33,876 nt of DNA from Nevskia sp. (GTDB taxonomy: Bacteria; Pseudomonadota; Gammaproteobacteria; Nevskiales; Nevskiaceae): positions 1 through 33,876 of the forward strand of contig JAQGNS010000157.1 in the NCBI GenBank assembly GCA_028291705.1, in the 5' to 3' direction. Shown here piece by piece: positions 22,530 to 33,876 of this stretch. Every line of letters starts with the position of its first letter. The stretch's first letter is position 1. Below the pieces are notes generated by a model. It had not been told where the DNA came from, did not search any database, and saw only the letters and a list, made by a program, of their open reading frames with translations. The translations under genes were made by a program, and so were the position numbers.

Positions 22530-22637
22530 AGCCGCCGGGATCGAACGGCAGCCGGGATTCGCTGTCCATACCAGGAGACGGACCGGTCACCGCCAGAGGC
22601 ACGCGACGGTGCAACGAACGCAAAATTCGGGAATCAC

Positions 22638-24667
22638 ATGGTGCCAAGGAACGGCATGCCGCAAGCTGACACAATCGCGGACGGCGCCGCCCGCGTGAAC
22701 CGCCCCGATGTGGGCGCGGCAACCGCGGCGCCCCGCATCGTCATCGCGGCGGTTTCACCGCTGGTCGAAAACGGACGTTTTCCGTCCTGCGCGGTGGTCG
22801 GACAGCGGGTCGAGATCGAGGCCGATATCTTCCTGGATGGCCACGACAAGATCGCGGCCCGGGCGCTGGTGCTCCATGCCGGTGCGGAGCTTCAATCCTT
22901 GCCGATGCAGTCATTGGGCAATGATCGCTGGCGCGCGCCGTTCGAGCCGGCGCAGCCCGGCCGTTACCATTTGCGGATCGAGGCCTGGCTCGACCAGTGG
23001 GGCAGTTTTCGCAACGCACTCGACAAGAAGCACGCGGCGGGCAAGTCCATCACGCAGGAACTGCTGGAAGGCCGTCAACTGATCGAGGCGGCGCGCGGGC
23101 GTGCCACCGGCAATGAATTGCAGGCTTTGCAGGCGCTTGCAGCAGGCCTGGAAAATCCGGACGAATCGCTGCAGGTGGGTCTGCTGTTGAGCGAGACCTC
23201 CGCGGCGGTGATGGCCCGTGTCGATCCGCGCGCCTTCGAGACGCGCTCCGAAGTCGAGCTGCGCATCGAGGTGGAACGCAAGGCCGCCGGCTTCGGCGCC
23301 TGGTACGAGCTGTTCCCGCGCTCGCAGGTGCAAGGCGAGCAGCAGCATGGAACCTTCGACGACGTCATCGCCCGCCTGCCCTTCATCCAGGCGATGGGCT
23401 TCGACGTGCTGTACCTGCCGCCGATCCATCCCATCGGCACGACGCATCGCAAGGGCCCCAACAACAGTTTGCAGGTAGGCCCCCGCGATCCCGGCAGCCC
23501 GTATGCAATCGGCAGTCCCGAAGGCGGGCACGATGCGGTGCATCCCGAACTGGGCGGCATCGAGGGCTTCCGCCGGCTGCGCGCGGCGGCAGCCGAGCAC
23601 GGCATGGAGCTGGCGCTGGATTTCGCGGTGCAGTGTTCGCCCGACCACCCCTGGCTGAAGCAGCACCCGGAGTGGTTTTCCTGGCGGCCGGACGGTTCGA
23701 TCCGGCATGCCGAGAACCCGCCCAAGAGTTACGAGGACATCGTCAACGTCGACTTCTATGCCGCCGGCGCGATGCCCTCGCTGTGGCTGGCGCTGCGCGA
23801 CGTGGTGCGCGGTTGGATCAGCGAAGGGGTGAAGCTGTTCCGCGTCGACAATCCCCACACCAAGCCCCTGCCCTTCTGGGAGTGGCTGATCGCGGATATC
23901 CGCGCCGATCATCCGGACGTCATTTTCCTGTCCGAGGCCTTCACCCGGCCGGCGATGATGTATCGCCTGGCCAAGATCGGTTTCTCGCAGAGCTATACCT
24001 ATTTCACCTGGCGCAACACCAAGCCGGAGCTCACCGAATACCTGACCGAGCTGGCGCAGGGCGAGCCGCGGCATTTCTACCGGCCGCATTTCTTCGTCAA
24101 CACACCGGACATCAATCCCTGGTTCCTGCAGACCTCCGGCCGCGGCGGCTTCCTGATCCGTGCCGCGCTGGCGGCGACGCTGTCCGGGCTGTGGGGCTTG
24201 TACAGCGGTTTCGAGCTGTGCGAGGCGGCGGCGCTGCCGGGGAAAGAGGAATACCTGGATTCGGAGAAGTACGAGGTGCGGCGGCGCAACTGGCAGGCGC
24301 CGGGCAACATCATTCGTGAAATTTCCCGCCTCAATCAGATCCGCCGCGAAAACCCGGCGCTGCAGACGCATCTTGGGGTGAAATTCCACACCGCCTGGAA
24401 CGACCAGGTGCTGTTCTACGGCAAAGGCACACCGGACACGGACGATTTCATCCTGGTGGCGGTGAGCCTGGATCCGCACCACGCGCAGGCAGCGCAACTC
24501 GAAGTGCCGTTGTGGGAATTCGGCCTCGGCGACCACGACAGCCTGGAGGTTGAAGAACTGATGACCGGTACTCCCCTCACCTGGCGCGGCAAGCTGCAGC
24601 ACTGGTACTTCGATCCGGGCCGCCTGCCCTTCGCCATCTGGCGCGTGCGGAAAGCAGGAGCCGGCGC

Positions 24668-24671
<4 letters not shown>
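22638..24671 (+). CDS. glgE: Alpha-1,4-glucan:maltose-1-phosphate maltosyltransferase (GH13_3)
   Basis: A 677-residue enzyme that extends alpha-1,4-glucan with maltose from maltose-1-phosphate. The N-terminal beta domain (residues 30-130) precedes a GH13 barrel with signatures GAWYELFPRS, GFDVLYLPPIHPIGTTHRKGPNN, the nucleophile region GVKLFRVDNPHTKP, the acid region IFLSEAFTRPAMM, and FVNTPDINPWFLQTSGR. The GPNN and FRVDNPHTKP blocks separate GlgE from ordinary amylases. Start: ATG 22638 has GGGA six bases upstream, and ATG 22656 with AAGGAA is an alternative. The 108 bases between glgC and this gene hold no other gene. It overlaps treS by 4 nt (ATGA), so the two are translationally coupled. 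Confidence 0.95.
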
Positions 24672-30183
<5,512 letters not shown>

Positions 30184-30201
30184 GCCGCAAAGTCGAGCCC
30201 G

Positions 30202-30219
30202 CGGCGCCGGATGGCGCCG
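30202..30219 (+). promoter_or_regulatory. Intergenic hairpin between glgB and glgX
   Basis: CGGCGCC (30202-30208) and GGCGCCG (30213-30219) form a perfect 7-bp GC stem with a GGAT loop, 18 bases after the glgB stop. No T-run follows. It may stabilise the upstream message or attenuate glgX. A small second stem, GAAAG (30229-30233) with CTTTC (30240-30244), presents the glgX ribosome site AAGGAT in its loop. Confidence 0.45.
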
Positions 30220-30245
30220 TGATTTACTGAAAGAAGGATCTTTCG

Positions 30246-32435
30246 ATGACAGATTCCACGGCCGACCGCCTGCAGCCCTCGGCGCCCCACCCCTTGGGCG
30301 CGCACTGGGATGGACGCGGCACGCATTTCGCGGTGTTCTCCGAGCACGCGGAACGCATCGAGCTGTGCCTGTTCGATGCGGGCGGCCGTCACGAGACGCG
30401 CCTGCCGATGCCGGACTGCACCGACAGCGTGTGGCACGGCTACCTGCCGGGCGCCCGTCCCGGCACGCTGTACGGCTATCGCGCGTATGGCCCTTTCGAT
30501 CCGGCCAACGGCCACCGCTTCAATCCCAACAAGCTGCTGCTCGACCCCTACGCGCGCCAGCTCTCCGGCGAGATCCGCTGGCATGACGCGCTCTACGGCT
30601 ACCGGCTGGGCGCGCCCAAGGCTGACCTGGCCTTCGACCGCCGCAACAGCGCCGACTACATGCCCAAGGCGATGGTGGTGGACGATCACTTCGACTGGGG
30701 CAAGGACCATGCGCCGCGCGTGCCCTGGTCCGACACGGTCATCTACGAGATGCACGTCAAGGGCTATTCGAAGCGCAACCAGACCTTCGCCCCGCACGAT
30801 CGCGGCACCTTCGGCGCGCTGGGACACCCGCGCAGCATCGACTACCTGAAGCGGCTCGGCGTGACCGCGGTGGAACTGCTGCCGATCCATGCCTACGCCC
30901 GCGACCGCAACCTGCTGGAAAACGGCCTGACCAACTACTGGGGCTACAACACGCTCGGCTTCTTCGCGCCCGACAACGCCTATCTTTCGGACGGCACGCT
31001 GGGCCAGCTCAAGTGGGCGGTGCAGCAACTGCACGCCGCCGGCATCGAGGTGATTCTCGACGTGGTCTACAACCACACCTGCGAGGGCAGCGAACTGGGA
31101 CCGACGCTGTCGTTCCGCGGCCTCGACAACGTGAGCTACTACCGGCTGCTGCAGGAAGACCCGCGCCACTACGTCAACGACACCGGTACCGGCAATACCG
31201 TCAACACGGTGCATCCGCGGGTGATCCAGCTGGTGTTGGATTCGCTGCGCTACTGGGCGACGGAATTCCGTGTCGACGGCTTCCGCTTCGACCTCGGCGT
31301 ATCGCTGGGACGCGAGCTGAACGGCTTCGATCCCGGCAGCGGCTTCTTCGATGCATTGATGCAGGACCCGCTGCTCAGCACCCTCAAGCTGATCTCGGAG
31401 CCCTGGGATATCGGCCCCGGCGGCTACCAGATCGGCAATCATCCGCCGGGCTTCGCCGAGTGGAACGGCAAGTTCCGCGACGACGTGCGCAGGTACTGGA
31501 AGGGCGACGCCGGCATGCGCGGCGCGCTCGCGGCGCGCCTGCAGGCCTCGGCCGAGATGTTCGATCATCACCGGCGCAAGCCCTGGGCCAGTGTCAACTT
31601 CGTTACCGCCCACGACGGCTTCACCCTGCAGGACCTGGTCAGCTATGAGTCCAAGCACAACGACGCCAACGGCGAGGATGGCCGCGACGGCTCGGACCAC
31701 AACGAGAGCCGCAACTGGGGTGTGGAGGGGCCGAGCGACGATGCGCAGATCACGGCCCTGCGCGAACGGACCAAGCGCAACCTGCTCATGACGTTGCTCC
31801 TGTCGCAGGGCACGCCGATGCTGCTGGCCGGGGACGAGTTCGGCCAGACCCAGCAAGGCAATAACAACGTCTACTGCCAGGACAACGAGACCGCCTGGCT
31901 GGACTGGTCCCTGCCCGGCGCGCCGCGCGGCGCGGCGCTGCGCGACTTCACCGCGCGGCTGATCGAGATCCGCCGCAGGCATCCGGTGTTCCAGGGGCTG
32001 AATTTCCAGCACGGCCGGGTCGAGGTCGCGCCCGGACTGAGCGACATCATCTGGTTCGACGAGCGCGGCACCGACCTGTCGCAGGAAGACTGGGACAATC
32101 CCAATGCGCGCCTGCTCGGCGTGCGGCGCGCGGTGCGGCGCAAGGACGGCAAACTGGAAGTCGCCATCCTGCTGTTCAATTCCGATGATGCGCCGCATGA
32201 GTTCAAGCTGCCGGAGCCGGCGCTCGAATACCGCGTGCTGTCCGATACCGATGGGGCGGCGAAGCCGGATCCCGCGCCGGCGCATGAGCAATACGCCGTG
32301 GCGGCATTCAGCGCCGTGGCCCTGATCGCCGAAGTGGATGCCGCCGTCCTGGCCAGCCTCGCGGAACAGCGTAAGCCTGAGGCCTCGAACGAACAGCCGC
32401 CGGAGGCTGTGGCGGCGGTGGACAGCGAACCATGA
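30246..32435 (+). CDS. glgX: Glycogen debranching enzyme GlgX (isoamylase-type, GH13_11)
   Basis: A 729-residue debranching enzyme that cuts alpha-1,6 branches of glycogen. An N-terminal CBM48-like domain (residues about 15-110, HPLGAHWDGRGTHFAVFSEHAERIELCLF) precedes the barrel with VIYEMHVKGYSKRN, nucleophile region VDGFRFDLGVSLGRE, acid region KLISEPWDIGPGGYQIG, and FVTAHDGFTLQDLVSY. The signatures ANGHRFNPNKLLLDPYA and NNVYCQDNETAWLDW are those of GlgX. AAGGA eight bases before the ATG fixes the start. The C-terminal 40 residues are a Pro/Ala-rich tail not needed for the fold. The stop overlaps the treZ start by 4 nt. Confidence 0.97.
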   Translation: MTDSTADRLQPSAPHPLGAHWDGRGTHFAVFSEHAERIELCLFDAGGRHETRLPMPDCTDSVWHGYLPGARPGTLYGYRAYGPFDPANGHRFNPNKLLLDPYARQLSGEIRWHDALYGYRLGAPKADLAFDRRNSADYMPKAMVVDDHFDWGKDHAPRVPWSDTVIYEMHVKGYSKRNQTFAPHDRGTFGALGHPRSIDYLKRLGVTAVELLPIHAYARDRNLLENGLTNYWGYNTLGFFAPDNAYLSDGTLGQLKWAVQQLHAAGIEVILDVVYNHTCEGSELGPTLSFRGLDNVSYYRLLQEDPRHYVNDTGTGNTVNTVHPRVIQLVLDSLRYWATEFRVDGFRFDLGVSLGRELNGFDPGSGFFDALMQDPLLSTLKLISEPWDIGPGGYQIGNHPPGFAEWNGKFRDDVRRYWKGDAGMRGALAARLQASAEMFDHHRRKPWASVNFVTAHDGFTLQDLVSYESKHNDANGEDGRDGSDHNESRNWGVEGPSDDAQITALRERTKRNLLMTLLLSQGTPMLLAGDEFGQTQQGNNNVYCQDNETAWLDWSLPGAPRGAALRDFTARLIEIRRRHPVFQGLNFQHGRVEVAPGLSDIIWFDERGTDLSQEDWDNPNARLLGVRRAVRRKDGKLEVAILLFNSDDAPHEFKLPEPALEYRVLSDTDGAAKPDPAPAHEQYAVAAFSAVALIAEVDAAVLASLAEQRKPEASNEQPPEAVAAVDSEP

Positions 32436-33876
32436 ATCCCGGCCATGCGGTGAAGCTGCCCTTCGGCGCAGAGTTTCTGGAGAGCGGGCAGACGCGCTTT
32501 TCCTTGTGGGCGCCGGCCTTGCAACAGGCGTGGCTGGAACTGGAAGACTCCGGGCCGCTGCCGATGCGGCGCGATGAAGACGGCGTGTTCAGCGTGACCG
32601 CGGACTGCGGTGCCGGAAGCCGCTATCGCTACCGCGTCGGCGACGGACTCAGGGTGCCGGACCCGGCGTCGCGCGCCCAGGCCGGCGGCGTTCACGGCCA
32701 CAGCGTGGTGGTCGATCCACGTGCCCATGCCTGGAAGCACCAGGACTGGAACGGCCGGCCCTGGCCAGGCAGCGTGATCTACGAGCTGCATGTGGGCTGC
32801 TACGGCGGCAGCTTCGCCGAAGTGGCCAAGCGCCTGCCGCACCTGAAAGAGCTTGGCGTGAGCGCGGTGGAGCTGATGCCGATCGCGGATTTCTCCGGCA
32901 CGCGCAACTGGGGTTACGACGGCGTGTTGCCCTACGCGCCGAGTGCGGCCTACGGCACACCCGAAGAACTCAAGGCGCTGATCGACACCGCCCATGGCCT
33001 GGGCCTGTGCATCTACCTCGACGTGGTCTACAACCACTTCGGGCCGGACGGCAATTTCCTGCACAGCTATGCGCCGCAGTTCTTCGACGAGCAGCGCGCC
33101 TCACCCTGGGGCCCGGCGATCGATTTCAAACGGCCGCAGGTGCGCGAGTTCTTCATCGCCAACGCACTTTACTGGCTGATGGAATACCGCTTCGACGGCC
33201 TGCGCCTGGACGCCGTGCATGCCATCGGCGATAGCGATTTCCTGGACGAGCTGGCAAGGCGCGTCCGCGCCGCCGCCGAGCCGGGACGGCACGTCCACCT
33301 GGTACTGGAGAACGAGCACAACGACGCCGCGCGCCTTGAGGCTGGCTACGACGCGCAGTGGAACGACGACGGCCACAATGTGCTGCATGTCCTGCTCACC
33401 GGCGAGACCGAGAGCTATTACCGCAACTACGCCGAGGTCTCCGCGGCCAAGCTGGCGCGCTGCCTGGTCGAGGGCTTCGTCTACCAGGGCGAACCTTCAC
33501 CCAGCCACAAGGGCAGGCCGCGCGGCACGCCCAGCGCCGCCCTTGCGCCGGACCGCTTCGTGCTGTTCCTGCAGAACCACGACCAGGTCGGCAACCGCGC
33601 CCTCGGTGAACGTCTGAGCCTGCTGACCAGGCCGCAGGCCCTACGCGCCGCCATCGCCTTGCAGCTGCTCTCACCGCAGACGCCGCTGCTGTTCATGGGC
33701 GAGGAGTGGGGCGCCGACGAGCCCTTCCTGTTCTTCACCGATTTCCACGAGGAACTGGCCGATGCCGTGCGCGAAGGCCGGCGCAAGGAATTCGCGGCGT
33801 TTCCGGCTTTCGCCGAGCCGCAGCAGCGCGCAGCGATTCCCGATCCCAATGCCGAATCGACCTTCCGCCGTTCCTG
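32432..33876 (+). CDS. treZ: Malto-oligosyltrehalose trehalohydrolase, 3'-truncated by the window
   Basis: The frame from ATG 32432 stays open to the window end (481 full codons), so only the C-terminus is missing. The protein has an N-terminal CBM48-like domain (RFSLWAPALQQAWLELED) and a GH13 barrel with SVIYELHVGCYGGSFAEV, TRNWGYDGVLPYAPSAAYGTPEELK, nucleophile region DGLRLDAVHAI, acid region LVLENEHND, and LFLQNHDQVGNRA. These are TreZ marks. The enzyme releases free trehalose from maltooligosyl-trehalose made by TreY. Its ATG overlaps the glgX stop (ATGA). A treY gene, and often malQ, is expected just beyond the window but is not seen. Confidence 0.95.
   Translation, partial: MNPGHAVKLPFGAEFLESGQTRFSLWAPALQQAWLELEDSGPLPMRRDEDGVFSVTADCGAGSRYRYRVGDGLRVPDPASRAQAGGVHGHSVVVDPRAHAWKHQDWNGRPWPGSVIYELHVGCYGGSFAEVAKRLPHLKELGVSAVELMPIADFSGTRNWGYDGVLPYAPSAAYGTPEELKALIDTAHGLGLCIYLDVVYNHFGPDGNFLHSYAPQFFDEQRASPWGPAIDFKRPQVREFFIANALYWLMEYRFDGLRLDAVHAIGDSDFLDELARRVRAAAEPGRHVHLVLENEHNDAARLEAGYDAQWNDDGHNVLHVLLTGETESYYRNYAEVSAAKLARCLVEGFVYQGEPSPSHKGRPRGTPSAALAPDRFVLFLQNHDQVGNRALGERLSLLTRPQALRAAIALQLLSPQTPLLFMGEEWGADEPFLFFTDFHEELADAVREGRRKEFAAFPAFAEPQQRAAIPDPNAESTFRRS

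Overview
The window is GC-rich, gene-dense bacterial chromosome with 23 protein-coding genes that I can support. I see no tRNA, rRNA, CRISPR array, transposase or phage gene. The gene families (AlgU/RpoE-type sigma factor, Hsp15, Ohr/OhrR, cytochrome P460, a glgE/treS/treZ cluster, sigma70-like promoters with TTGACA boxes) suggest a GC-rich proteobacterium. A gammaproteobacterium of the Nevskiales/Xanthomonadales kind is my best guess, inferred without any database comparison.

Layout. (1) 3-662: the end of an AraC-type regulator. (2) 854-3537, minus strand: a tightly overlapped three-gene operon in which two DapB-fold dehydrogenase paralogues flank a small membrane protein resembling emopamil-binding protein/sterol isomerase. 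It is driven by a clear TTGACA-17-TAGGAT promoter carrying a 9-bp inverted repeat. (3) 3888-4559, plus: an ICMT-like membrane methyltransferase. (4) 4641-10857, minus: a candidate RiPP unit. It comprises a very large FG-GAP lipoprotein, a 47-residue precursor (7147-7290) with a textbook lasso-peptide leader motif, an ABC exporter, a PqqD-type leader-binding protein (B1) and a B2 leader peptidase. No lasso cyclase is present and the core has no Asp or Glu. (5) 11230-11997: an RpoE/AlgU sigma factor with an N-terminal extension and no anti-sigma gene beside it. (6) 12112-13942: a divergent MmyB-type regulator and NAD-dependent epimerase-like SDR around a TTATAC-CC-GTATAA palindrome. (7) 14012-17226: GFA protein, cytochrome P460, Tat-exported alpha/beta hydrolase and Ohr on the minus strand, divergent from a one-Cys OhrR with an elaborate operator. 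(8) 17273-19425: Hsp15, a diiron ferritin-like protein and a degenerate hemerythrin-like protein. (9) 19635-33876: glgA (minus), then glgC, glgE, treS-pep2 fusion, glgB, glgX and treZ (plus, last one cut by the window end).

How the genes work together. The last third forms a connected alpha-glucan/trehalose network. GlgC and GlgA build alpha-1,4-glucan from ADP-glucose. TreS-Pep2 converts trehalose to maltose and phosphorylates it. GlgE transfers the maltosyl unit to glucan, GlgB branches it, GlgX debranches it, and TreZ (with an expected TreY outside the window) releases trehalose again. The ohr/ohrR pair is a peroxide defence module. The part most likely to be new is the RiPP-like operon at 4641-10857. 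The EBP-like/dehydrogenase operon at 854-3537 is the second most interesting.
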